This document shows, one piece after another, positions 24,033 through 31,966 of a DNA stretch of 64,000 bases (the stretch's first letter is position 1; the number at the start of each line of letters is the position of its first letter). The notes beneath the pieces are model-generated. The model did not search any database and was not told where the DNA came from. It saw only the letters and a list, made by a program, of their open reading frames with translations. Position numbers and translations under genes: made by a program. This stretch comes from Kitasatospora griseola (GTDB lineage: Bacteria; Actinomycetota; Actinomycetes; Streptomycetales; Streptomycetaceae), in NCBI RefSeq assembly GCF_014648555.1, contig NZ_BMRI01000033.1:24980-88979 (forward strand). Reading direction: 5' to 3'.

Positions 24033-25634
24033 CTAGACGTTGACCGCCTTCCAGGCCGCGGCCACCGCGTTGTACTCCGGGGCGCCGTACAGGTCGAGCG
24101 CCGCCCTGAGCGTCGCGGAACGGGCGTTCGCGTAGGTGGTGGTGGAGGTGAAGTAGACCGTCAGCGCGCGGTACCAGATCGCGGCGGCCTTGTCCCGGCC
24201 GATGCCGACGAGCGTCGAGCCGTCCGCCGTCGGGCTGTTGTAGCTCACGCCGTTGACCACCTTCGCGCCGCTGCCCTCGGACAGCAGGTAGAAGAAGTGG
24301 TTGGCGACGCCCGAGGAGTAGTGCGGGTCGAGGCCGCCGATGCCCGGGTACCAGAAGTCCTTCGAGTAGCCGTCCCTGGACGGCCGGTCCAGGTAGCGCA
24401 CCGGGGTGCCGTTGCCCGCGAGGTCGAGCTTCTCGGCGATCAGGTAGTCCGGCGGGTCGGCCGGCAGGCCGGCGTACCACTCGATCATGGTCCCGAAGAT
24501 GTCCGAGGTGGCCTCGTCGAGACCGCCGGCCTCGCCGGAGTACATCAGCCCGGCGGTGGCCGAGGTGACGCCGTGGGCCATCTCGTGGCCGGCCACGTCC
24601 AACTCGGTCATCGGCTTGTTGCCGCTCGGACCGTCGCCGTAGCTGATGCAGAAGCAGGTGTCGTCCCAGAACAGGTCCATGAGGTTGCTGCCGTAGTGGA
24701 CCCGGCTGGTGATGCCGACGCCGTTGCCCCTGAGGCCGACCCGGCCGAAGGTGTTCTTGAAGTAGTCCCAGGTCGCGGCCGCGTCGAACTGGGCGTCCAC
24801 GGCGGCCGACTGGCGGTTGGACGGGAGGCCGTTGCCCCAGATGTTGGTGGCGCTGGTGAACAGCGCGTTCTTGTTGCCCGCGTCGACGGTGGACTGGTTG
24901 CCCCGGGTGGCGTCCTTCAGCTGATAGGTCGCCCCGATCTGCGTGGTGGTCAGGGTGACGGCGCCGACATGGACGCCGGTGCCGGTGCCCGTCGCGGTCC
25001 GGATGCCGTCGTCACCGGCCAGCACCGCGCCGGTGGCCGCGTCCGTGATCAGCCGCCGGCTGCTGGGCACTCCGTCGGTGCGCACGCCCTCCACCACCGT
25101 CCGGTAGGCCAGCCGCGGGCTGCCGCCGCCGGCCCAGACCACCAGCTGCGCCGCGCCGGCCGCACCGACCTGCGCGAGTGCCGCCCCCTCCCCGTCGGCC
25201 GTCCCGAGCGTGCCTCGGACGGCGTCCGCCGCTCCCGTGGCGGCCTGGTCGGCGGAGAGCTTCGGGGCGAGGCTCGGCAGCGACAACCGCCCCGCGAAGG
25301 CCCGGTCGACGGAGGTGATCGAACCGTCGGCCCGCTGGTGCACGACCAGGTCGCCGCCGACGACGGGCAGGCCCGCGAAGGTCCGCTCGTAGCGCAGATG
25401 ACGGTCGCCGTCGGCGTCCACCACCGCGTCCTTGACGATCAGGCGTTCCTGGCCGCCCAGCGCCAGCGCCCCGGCGATCGGGGCGGCCTCGGCCCCGGCC
25501 AGCGAGAGCAGGGCGTCGCGCTGCTGTCCCACCGACGGCACACCCGCCTGCGCGGGGGCGGCGCCCATCTGGACGACGCCCGCCAGCAGGGCGGCGGCGG
25601 AGAGCACGGCTCCGGCTGTCAGCTTTCGCTTCAC
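24033..25634 (-). CDS. Secreted M4 family metallopeptidase (thermolysin-like)
   Basis: A 533-residue preproenzyme. Signal peptide VKRKLTAGAVLSAAALLAGV with cleavage near residue 31; a propeptide with FTP/PepSY-type sequences (LRYERTFAGLPVVGGDLVVH at about 80-99) extends to about residue 205; then the catalytic domain. The zinc motif HEMAH is at 350-354 and the third ligand Glu374 in GGLDEATSD, as in thermolysin. A Cys pair (DDTCFCISYG) lies just before. Start: the GTG at 25634, preceded by GGAAGGGACC; upstream in-frame starts would put extra residues before the signal peptide. It would degrade external protein after autoprocessing. Confidence 0.93.
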   Translation of the reverse strand: MKRKLTAGAVLSAAALLAGVVQMGAAPAQAGVPSVGQQRDALLSLAGAEAAPIAGALALGGQERLIVKDAVVDADGDRHLRYERTFAGLPVVGGDLVVHQRADGSITSVDRAFAGRLSLPSLAPKLSADQAATGAADAVRGTLGTADGEGAALAQVGAAGAAQLVVWAGGGSPRLAYRTVVEGVRTDGVPSSRRLITDAATGAVLAGDDGIRTATGTGTGVHVGAVTLTTTQIGATYQLKDATRGNQSTVDAGNKNALFTSATNIWGNGLPSNRQSAAVDAQFDAAATWDYFKNTFGRVGLRGNGVGITSRVHYGSNLMDLFWDDTCFCISYGDGPSGNKPMTELDVAGHEMAHGVTSATAGLMYSGEAGGLDEATSDIFGTMIEWYAGLPADPPDYLIAEKLDLAGNGTPVRYLDRPSRDGYSKDFWYPGIGGLDPHYSSGVANHFFYLLSEGSGAKVVNGVSYNSPTADGSTLVGIGRDKAAAIWYRALTVYFTSTTTYANARSATLRAALDLYGAPEYNAVAAAWKAVNV

Positions 25635-26015
25635 GTGCGGGGTCCCTTCCACGAAACCGCAGGTGCGCGGTCGCGCCGCGCACCGGGGCGCCGGGCTTGG
25701 CACCGTGAGGCGGTACGGGCGCTGACGTGCTGCTCCCGTGCGACCCTCGACGGCCCGTCAGGGTGAGTGGGGGACGGCGCCGCGGAACGGGACGGGAGTT
25801 GGCCAGTAGCATGACAATGCGTAGGGTGAAATGACAGGTTCCCTCCGCATATTGGCCAACTCCCGCCACCGGACCGGGGGAGGCCGCCCGCCCGCCGGTC
25901 ATGTCCCGCTATCGCCCCGTTCGCCGCGCTGGCGGGATCCCGCCAGCGGCCGCCCCCTTGCCGCCTCCCTCGCGGCCTGCTAACGCTGCTGCGCCATCGG
26001 AGGCTCTGAACTCGC
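25635..26015. other. Intergenic region between two protease genes
   Basis: About 380 bp with the M4 promoter and the end of the trypsin-like transcript. It contains the long inverted repeat listed at 25793-25865 and an A/T-richer patch at about 25806-25855 including two ATGACA direct repeats. No gene is supported. Confidence 0.5.
25793..25865. repeat. 13-bp perfect inverted repeat upstream of the M4 gene
   Basis: CGGGAGTTGGCCA at 25793-25805 and TGGCCAACTCCCG at 25853-25865 are perfect inverted copies with a 47-bp centre. The region lies about 160-230 bp upstream of the M4 start. It could be a regulator-loop site or a weak terminator of the upstream protease transcript. Confidence 0.5.
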
Positions 26016-26879
26016 CTACTGCGCGCTGCTGTTCACATCGCCGCTCGCGGCCGCCGATCCGTGGCCGGTCGCCTCCCTCATGGTCTGCTTGATCCACTTC
26101 GCGTACGCGGGTGCGCTGGTGTACAGGCCCGGCCCGCCCGAGCACGGGACGCCCGGGGCGCCGGGGCCCGAGGTGACGCCGACCAGCTCCCAGCGACCGT
26201 TGCGGGCCTTCTGGAGCTGAGGGCCGCCGGAATCGCCGTTGCAGGCCATGGCGTTGGCCTTCCGGCTGATCGTGCAGAGCCGGTTCGAGTTCGCCCAGCC
26301 CGGGGCGCACTCGGAGACGGCGCCGATCCGGGTGCTCAGCTCCCGGAGCTGCTCCGAGAAGGCGAACTCGCCGTCCACGGTGCTGCCGAAGCCCAGCAGG
26401 CGGGTCGGAGTGCCCGGCCGCCCCGCCTCGCCCGCGATCCCGACGGGCTGCTGGGCGACCGGCCGGTCGAGCCGGATCAACGCGAGATCGTCCTTGTTGG
26501 GCCCCGCCCCCTCGCCGTTCAGATAGCCCGGGTGCACGAACGTCCGGTCGATCCGCCGGACGGTCCCGCCCGACGTCCGGTGGTCACTGCCGATCCGCAC
26601 CGTGCCGTCCAGCTCGATGGCCTCGCCCGTCACGCAGTGCGCCGCCGTCAGCACCCACTGACGGTCGATCAGCGACCCGCCGCAGCTGCCGTCGAGCAGG
26701 CCGTAGTCCGGCGCCGTCATCGGGATCACTGCCATGAACGGGTAACTCTCGGTCGCGGCACCGCCGTTGACGATGGCCTCGGCGCTCCCGGCCATGACGG
26801 TGGTGCAGGCGAGCGCAGCGAGAGTGCCGGCGGTGGCCAGACGGGCCGCACGGCGACGGGACGGCTTCAGGTTGAACAC
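26016..26879 (-). CDS. Secreted trypsin-like serine protease
   Basis: A 287-residue S1 family protease. Signal peptide with RRRAARLATAGTLAALACTT and cleavage near residue 34-36. The mature N-terminus IVNGG (36-40) is the typical zymogen-activation site. The triad is His81 (LTAAHC), Asp131 (DDLALIRL) and Ser217 (GDSGGP). Cysteine pairs 66/82 and 191/202 fit the expected disulfides. Start: the GTG at 26879 with GGAAGG 9 bp before. It is transcribed towards the M4 protease on the same strand with 381 bp between, so probably from its own promoter. Confidence 0.93.
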   Translation of the reverse strand: MFNLKPSRRRAARLATAGTLAALACTTVMAGSAEAIVNGGAATESYPFMAVIPMTAPDYGLLDGSCGGSLIDRQWVLTAAHCVTGEAIELDGTVRIGSDHRTSGGTVRRIDRTFVHPGYLNGEGAGPNKDDLALIRLDRPVAQQPVGIAGEAGRPGTPTRLLGFGSTVDGEFAFSEQLRELSTRIGAVSECAPGWANSNRLCTISRKANAMACNGDSGGPQLQKARNGRWELVGVTSGPGAPGVPCSGGPGLYTSAPAYAKWIKQTMREATGHGSAAASGDVNSSAQ

Positions 26880-27067
26880 GGGAAGTACCTTCCGTTCGGG
26901 AATGCGTCTGGGTTCAGCCTGCGTTGTCCATGATCCACTGCGCGATGGTGACAGCAGGTGGACCCATGGTCGGGCCACCGGCCCTGTGACCGGTGGGGCT
27001 GTCCCCCCGTCGGAGTCGGCGGCCGGTGGCATACGCTGTTGTCCGCCCCGTGGACCGAGGAGTCGCT

Positions 27068-27316
27068 GTGGCGGAGATGTACGCCGTGCTGATCTGTGAC
27101 AACGTGCCCAACGCCGTGGTGCTGACCCATTCCGGGCCGCATTCGATCGAGGTCGTGAAAGTGCTGCGCCGATGGACCGGGATGGCCCTGTGGGACAGCA
27201 GACTGCTCCTGGACCGCCTCCCGGCGACCATCCTCGAAGACGTCACGCGGGAGACGGCCGAAGCCGCGGTCCGCGAACTCCTCGAAGCCGGAGCCGAGGC
27301 CGAGGTGCGATCGTAG
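27068..27316 (+). CDS. Ribosomal L7/L12 C-terminal-like small protein
   Basis: An 82-residue protein resembling the C-terminal domain of ribosomal L7/L12: SIEVVKVLRRWTGMALWDSR (about residues 27-46), followed by RETAEAAVRELLEAGAEAEV, the helix and last strand of that fold. Such stand-alone domains exist in actinobacteria and lack the ribosome-binding N-terminal part of bL12. Start: the GTG at 27068 with GAGGAG 5 bp before. Function outside the ribosome is unknown. Confidence 0.65.
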   Translation: MAEMYAVLICDNVPNAVVLTHSGPHSIEVVKVLRRWTGMALWDSRLLLDRLPATILEDVTRETAEAAVRELLEAGAEAEVRS

Positions 27317-27353
27317 GCGCCCGCCTGCTCCGGGCGGCCCGGCAGCTGCAGCC

Positions 27354-27809
27354 ATGCCGCAGGGCGCAGCACGTACCGTGCGGAGGGGAGGCCGCTGTCC
27401 TCGGACGGCCCACTCGACAACTCGTGCTCGACTCATCGACTCCGGAGATCGGTCACTGCCCCCGCAGGCGGTCTGGCACGACACCGGCACAGGCGTCTTC
27501 CGCTACGCGGCCCGGCTCGACGGGCAGTGGTGGGTCCTGCGACTCAATGACTTTCCCGAGCATCCGCTCCTCACCCTGTTCGTCGACGCGGAGGTCGTCG
27601 GCGACCTGGAGGACAGCCAAGCCGTCTGGCGGTTGGCACCCCGTGGACCGCTTCCTGCGCTCACCGCGCCGGACCGCGCCGAGGTACTCCGCCTGATGGC
27701 CGGCCTCGGCCCCTACGGCGCCGAGGCCGGCACCCCGTGCGCGGGCGACTGGTGCACCTGCAGCATCCTCACCGACGAGTACGTGGCTCGGCACAACACT
27801 CCGTCATGA
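27354..27809 (+). CDS. Hypothetical protein
   Basis: A 151-residue protein with a basic N-terminus and an ordered-looking core (VWHDTGTGVFRYAARLDG, then QWWVLRLNDFPEHPLLTLFV), ending TPCAGDWCTCSILTDEY with a small Cys cluster. No family recognised. The first 30 residues look less codon-biased, so the true start could be later; no strong ribosome site is seen. Confidence 0.5.
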   Translation: MPQGAARTVRRGGRCPRTAHSTTRARLIDSGDRSLPPQAVWHDTGTGVFRYAARLDGQWWVLRLNDFPEHPLLTLFVDAEVVGDLEDSQAVWRLAPRGPLPALTAPDRAEVLRLMAGLGPYGAEAGTPCAGDWCTCSILTDEYVARHNTPS

Positions 27810-27869
27810 ACCGGGAACTGTCCTGCTGTCCCGGAGCCGGCGCGGGCCGGAGACACTGGCCCGGCTCGG

Positions 27870-28322
27870 TCACAGACCCGGGAGCTCGGTCCGCTGCGCG
27901 TGCAGTTCGGAGCGGATCAGTTCGAGGAGGCGGCCTGTCCAGTTGCGCCCTCGGCCGGCGTTGTCGCCCCAGAACGCCGAGTCCATGTCGTCGTAGATCA
28001 CGGTGGCGTCGCCAGTCGCCAACAGGATCTCGGCGAGCTCGGGGTGCTGGTCGTACTTGGCGCGCAGCAGACGTGTCATGACCGCGGTGCGGACGTGTTC
28101 CCAGCCCTCGCGGCGAGGCGCCTCGGCCGCGAGCTTGCGCGCCGCGAAGGCTGTTTCCGCCGTCGCGATCGTGCCCCGGGCCTCGGGCTGAGCAACTGAC
28201 AGGGCCCAGTAGGCGTGGGCGACGGAGGGGTAGCCGGCCTCCCCCACGGTGATCGGGGCGGGGTAGCCCCGTTGCCCACACCCTCCGCACCGGCCCGCCC
28301 CGTCCACCCGGGTCCCGGCCAC
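27870..28322 (-). CDS. NADAR-like protein
   Basis: A protein of about 150 residues resembling NADAR domains (N-glycosidases acting on ADP-ribose derivatives). The later motifs fit: YPSVAHAYWALSV, then RTAVMTRLLRAKYDQHPELA, ILLATGDATVIYDDMD and DNAGRGRNWTGRLLELIRSE. The expected N-terminal F-x-N/E-H-Y region is changed (AHAYWAL instead of EHYYQ), and the N-terminus has CGGCGQRGYP. The start is uncertain: a GTG at 28322 gives a normal length, but an upstream TTG is also possible. It is convergent with the gene at 27354 and divergent from the HIT gene. NADAR proteins act in anti-phage or NAD/RNA repair contexts; the activity here is not proved. Confidence 0.6.
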   Translation of the reverse strand: MAGTRVDGAGRCGGCGQRGYPAPITVGEAGYPSVAHAYWALSVAQPEARGTIATAETAFAARKLAAEAPRREGWEHVRTAVMTRLLRAKYDQHPELAEILLATGDATVIYDDMDSAFWGDNAGRGRNWTGRLLELIRSELHAQRTELPGL

Positions 28323-28469
28323 CGCCGAGATCAACGAAGCAACGGTCCGCGAGGTCCCGGCATTGCCCCCGAACCGCTCCCCGTAGGACGGTGTCCACGG
28401 AAATGCCGCGTCGGTCGGGACGGCCTCCGGCGGGGCTCGGCACCGCAGTCGAGGGGATGGGTGATCGGC

Positions 28470-28832
28470 ATGACCGCTGCCAGGACCGAGCAGGTGTCGG
28501 ACTTCTACTGCCAGGAGGCCTTGTCCGGGAACACTCCGATCACGGTGGTCGAGGAGACGGACGAAGTGCTTGCCTTCGAGCACACCCGGCCGTCGTACCC
28601 GGTGCACATCGTGGTGGTTCCCAAACTGCACACCCCGTCCCTGGAGGACCTCGGCGAGGGTGGGGAGGAACTGCTGATGAAGGTCATGCGGGTCGTCCGC
28701 TCGGTGGCGGCGAGGGTCCGTGAGGAGCGCGGCGCCTGCTGCATCGTCACCAACCTGGGCGAGTACCAGGACAGCAAGCACCAGCACTGGCACGTGCTGT
28801 TCAGGGGCGAGCTGCCCGAGGGGCGGGTCTGA
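28470..28832 (+). CDS. HIT family nucleotide-binding hydrolase
   Basis: A 120-residue histidine-triad protein. The catalytic motif HQHWHVLF near the C-terminus matches HxHxH, and VHIVVVPKLHTPSLEDL (about residues 47-63) is the preceding strand-helix. HIT enzymes hydrolyse AMP-lysine, AMP-amide or dinucleotide substrates. Start: the ATG at 28470 (MTAARTEQ); a GTG 9 bp upstream, nearer AGGGGATGG, is also plausible. It is divergent from the NADAR-like gene. Confidence 0.88.
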   Translation: MTAARTEQVSDFYCQEALSGNTPITVVEETDEVLAFEHTRPSYPVHIVVVPKLHTPSLEDLGEGGEELLMKVMRVVRSVAARVREERGACCIVTNLGEYQDSKHQHWHVLFRGELPEGRV

Positions 28833-28960
28833 GCCTCAAGGGTTCCGGCGGCAGTGTCCGGGCCGCTCCGGCTGTTGGGCGGGAGGTGGCCCGTGCCCTG
28901 GGTGGGGCGGTGGGCGTTGAGCAGGGTGGCAGGATCAGCGCGAGAAGGAGCACAACCATC

Positions 28961-29599
28961 TTGACTGCACTTCGGATTCGCAGGGCGGCCGTGGCCGCGG
29001 GGGCGGCGGCCCTGGCCATGATGACGGCGATGCCGCCCGCGGTGGCGGACGGGTCGGCGGGCCGGCGGGCGTTCACGGACCGGACGGACGGCGAGTTCCA
29101 GCGCGACTGCCTGGCCGCCGTCAACGCCTACCGCGCCAAGCACCAGGCGCCGCCGCTCACCGTCGACCCGACGGTCGTGGACTACGCCAAGTCCCGGGCG
29201 CAGCAGGTCTCCCGGCCGAACGGCTTCAACCACGACGGCCTGGCGCGCGGGTACGGCGAGACGCTGAGCTGGAGCTCGACCGCGGGCGAGGGCACGTACA
29301 CCCCGGACACCTGCCGGGACGCGGTGGACGCCTGGTACGAGGGCAGCGCGCACTACGACTACAACAAGCCCGGCTTCTCCCGCGAGACCGGCAGCTTCAC
29401 CCAGCTGGTGTGGAAGTCCACCACGAAGCTGGGCTGCGCCCGGGTCGGCGGCCTCCGCGACGGAGGCCCGGACAGCGAGGGCTTCTCCTGGTCGGACACG
29501 TACATCGTGTGCAATTTCACGCCGCGCGGGAACCTGACGACGGACCCGCAGAACCCGACCAAGGCGTACCGGGACAATGTCCTGCCACCCCGGCCGTAG
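28961..29599 (+). CDS. Secreted CAP (SCP/PR-1) domain protein
   Basis: A 212-residue exported protein. The TTG at 28961, with AAGGAG 10 bp before, starts a signal peptide (RRAAVAAGAAALAMMTAMPP) cleaved near residue 31. The CAP domain follows: CLAAVNAYRAKHQAPPLTVD, NHDGLARGYGETLSW, AWYEGSAHYDYNKPGFSRET and GSFTQLVWKSTTKLGCA. The conserved His and Glu of the CAP cavity are present. CAP proteins in bacteria are secreted, some with lipid-binding or protease-like roles; the exact role is unknown. Confidence 0.87.
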   Translation: MTALRIRRAAVAAGAAALAMMTAMPPAVADGSAGRRAFTDRTDGEFQRDCLAAVNAYRAKHQAPPLTVDPTVVDYAKSRAQQVSRPNGFNHDGLARGYGETLSWSSTAGEGTYTPDTCRDAVDAWYEGSAHYDYNKPGFSRETGSFTQLVWKSTTKLGCARVGGLRDGGPDSEGFSWSDTYIVCNFTPRGNLTTDPQNPTKAYRDNVLPPRP

Positions 29600-29640
29600 G
29601 GCACGCCGGGGGCGGCAGGCGGTCGCCCGGGTTCGCCGTC

Positions 29641-30000
29641 TCAGTCGGCCAGCTCCGCGCGGAGGGTACGGGCCGCCGAGACCAGGCCGGCGAGGGAGGC
29701 GCGGGTCTCCGGCCAGGCGCGGGTCTTCAGGCCGCAGTCGGGGTTGACCTACACGCGTTCGGCGGGACGGCGGTGAGTGCGAGGCGCAGCAGCAGGACGG
29801 TCTCGGCGGGGGACGGGACGCGCGGCGAATGGATGTCCCACACGCCGGGGCCGACCCCGGCGGACCAGCCGGCGCCAGCCAACTCGTTGGTGACCTGCAG
29901 GTGCGAGCGGGCCGCCTCCAGGGAGATCACGTCCGTGTCCAACTCCTCGATGGCGCACAGGATGTCGCCGAATTCGGCGTCGCACCGCTCCTCCGCTGCA
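29641..30000 (-). pseudogene. metE: metE C-terminal remnant
   Basis: A decayed end of cobalamin-independent methionine synthase. Read on the minus strand, a frame gives CDAEFGDILCAIEELDTDVI and SLEAARSHLQVTNELAGAGW then DIHSPRVPS, all strong MetE C-terminal matches. After LTAV the frame shifts by one base and continues as ER-V-stop-VNPDCGLKTRAWPETRASLA, ending LAD at a TCA complement at 29641. The expected Trp codon of the W-V-N-P-D-C-G motif has become TAG. With no N-terminal two-thirds, a frameshift and a nonsense codon, it cannot be functional. The zinc ligand Cys of NPDCG remains as a relic. Confidence 0.85.
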
Positions 30001-30017
30001 ATGTCGTACCGGGCCGG

Positions 30018-30305
30018 GCCGGGAGTCGGCGGCTCGTCGTCGACGTGGTGCTCGGCGAGACCGGCGAACGCGTCCGGCCGGAGCTTCGCCACAGCGTGCT
30101 CCTGGCCGACAGAACCAGGGACGACCCCGAGGCGACGCTGCGACTCCCGACGGACCGGTTCCTCGAACTGACCGCCGGGAGCACTGCCCGGGACAGGCAG
30201 GACGACACGGTCGAGGTCGCGGGTGAGCCCGAGGCCCTCGCGCGCTTCCTCGCCTGCTTCGACCCGACCCCGCCACGGGTGCAGCTCCACGCGCTGACGC
30301 GGGAG
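30018..30305 (+). pseudogene. Alkyl/aryl sulfatase C-terminal remnant
   Basis: A plus-strand frame reads RLVVDVVLGETGERVRPELR, then DDPEATLRLPTDRFLELTAG and VEVAGEPEALARFLACFDP. These match the C-terminal sterol-carrier-like domain of SdsA1-type alkyl sulfatases. The rest of the enzyme (metallo-beta-lactamase domain) is absent and no start codon with a ribosome site precedes it. It abuts the metE relic head to head, so both look like ends left at a deletion or rearrangement. Confidence 0.65.
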
Positions 30306-30386
30306 CGCGTCGCCGCTGCGAGCCCTGCCGCGGGGCGGGCGGCGTCGCGATCCGACGCCGCCCGTCCCGCCGGCCGCTCGACGGCG

Positions 30387-31151
30387 CTATTCGGAGTCGG
30401 TGCGGCGCAGCAGGTAGCTGTCCATGATCCAGCCCTTGCGCTCGCGTGCCTGCTCGCGCAACTCGGCGATGCGGTCGGCCTGTTCGGCGAGCGGGCCGGC
30501 GGCCAGGATCTCGTCCTCGGTGCCCAGGTACGCGCCGTAGTGGATGTGCACGCCAGCCGGGTCGATCTTGGTGAACGCCGCCTGCCCGTCCAGCATCACC
30601 ACCGCGTCCTCCGACCCCGGGCCGAAGCCCTCGGCGGCGAGGCGCCGGCCGGTGGTGATCCGCACGGGGCGGGCGGTGCGGGTGAGGGTGGTGCGGTGAC
30701 GGGCCGCCAGCACCGAGATGCTGCTGATGCCGGGGACGACGGTGTACTCGAACTCGGTGCGCCCGCGGTCCAGGATCCGGTCCAGGACGGCGATCACACT
30801 GTCGTACAGCGCCGGGTCGCCCCAGACCAGCAGCGCGCCGGTCTGCCCGTCCGCCAACTCCTCGACCACTGCCTGCTCGACCAGGTCGGCCCGCCGCTCC
30901 CGCCACTCCTCGACGGCCTCCTTGTACGCCGCGGTGGCGCGGTCCCGCGCGGGGTCGATCAGTTCCACCACCCGGTGCCCGGGCCGCCCGTGCTCGGCGA
31001 TCATCTGTCGCCGCAGCCGGATCAGGTCCTGGCGCTCCTCGGGCTTGTCCAGCAGCAGGAACGCATCCGTGCGGCCGATCGCCTTGACCGCCTCCAGAGT
31101 GAGGTGGTCGGGATCGCCCGCGCCGATGCCGATGACGAGAAGGGTACGCAT
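30387..31151 (-). CDS. cobF: Precorrin-6A synthase (deacetylating)
   Basis: A 254-residue S-adenosylmethionine-dependent methyltransferase of the aerobic cobalamin pathway, methylating precorrin-5 at C1 with loss of acetate to give precorrin-6A. Family matches include IGIGAGDPDHLTLEAVKA at the N-terminus, GALLVWGDPALYDSV at about 110-125, TVVPGISSISVLAARHRTTL and the C-terminal LREQARERKGWIMDSYLLRR. The length is normal for CobF. It is a single gene here; other cob genes are not in the window. Start ATG at 31151. Confidence 0.93.
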   Translation of the reverse strand: MRTLLVIGIGAGDPDHLTLEAVKAIGRTDAFLLLDKPEERQDLIRLRRQMIAEHGRPGHRVVELIDPARDRATAAYKEAVEEWRERRADLVEQAVVEELADGQTGALLVWGDPALYDSVIAVLDRILDRGRTEFEYTVVPGISSISVLAARHRTTLTRTARPVRITTGRRLAAEGFGPGSEDAVVMLDGQAAFTKIDPAGVHIHYGAYLGTEDEILAAGPLAEQADRIAELREQARERKGWIMDSYLLRRTDSE

Positions 31152-31434
31152 GACGCCGATTCTGCCTGGTCGCCCGCGCGGACCCGCAGGTGGGCGGCAC
31201 GCTGCGCGGATCGCTGCGCTGACGGCCTCGCGGATCGCGGCGGTGCAGGGGCGGGCGACGATCCCCGCCAGGCTTCGTGATCACCGCTGTTCAGCCCGAC
31301 CCGCCGGCCTGCGGCACGTACCCGGCGATGCCGCACCGAGCAGCCCTGAGGCCGTCGGACAACGCCGAACAAGCAGACAGCGCGCCCTCGCCGACGACAC
31401 CGCGGTTGTCGGTGGCGGGTGCGACGCTGCCGGG

Positions 31435-31842
31435 ATGACTCCTTGGAACCTGCTCGATCTCGACCGGGCCCTGCGGGCCAGTTGGGCCGCCGACACCTGT
31501 TCGCCGGACGACCTGCTCAGGGCCGGGTGGGGGCCGGAGAACCCGGCGTGGGGGCAGTGCGACATCACCGCGCTGGTGGTGCACGACCTGTTCGGGGGCG
31601 AGTTGCTGGTCGGGAAGGTGTACCGGGGCGGGGAGCAGCAGGGGTTCCACTGGTGGAACCGGCTGCCCAGCGGCGCGGAGCTCGACCTGACGCTCGAACA
31701 GTTCCGGGACGGTCAGACCGTCACGGAGGGCCGGGTCCTGGCCCGTCCGGTGGGGCCGACGCGGCACCGCTGGGCGGAGTACCTGCTGCTGCGCGAGCGG
31801 GTCGGCGAGCGGCTCGGCGGCTTCCCGGAGCCGGCGGCCTGA
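31435..31842 (+). CDS. YunG family protein
   Basis: A 135-residue protein of the YunG family. Diagnostic stretches are WAADTCSPDDLLRAGWGPEN, GQCDITALVVHDLFGGELLV and HWWNRLPSGAELDLTLEQF. A Cys (GQC) and His (FHWWNRLP) pair is reminiscent of papain-like catalytic residues, but no activity is known. Start ATG at 31435. It lies between cobF and a flavoprotein with no clear link. Confidence 0.8.
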   Translation: MTPWNLLDLDRALRASWAADTCSPDDLLRAGWGPENPAWGQCDITALVVHDLFGGELLVGKVYRGGEQQGFHWWNRLPSGAELDLTLEQFRDGQTVTEGRVLARPVGPTRHRWAEYLLLRERVGERLGGFPEPAA

Positions 31843-31966
31843 CGGCGGGTCGGGCGGGGGCCGGTGTGCGCCGATGGGCGCAGTGCGGCGGGCCCCGAGG
31901 GGCGGGGGAGGGCGACGATCGGCGGACAGGAGGCTCGCGCGCGGGGCGCGGGCGGAGAGGTTCGCC

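Noticed and set aside
30387..31151. Cobalamin biosynthesis cluster
   Set aside because: Only cobF is present; flanking genes are unrelated.
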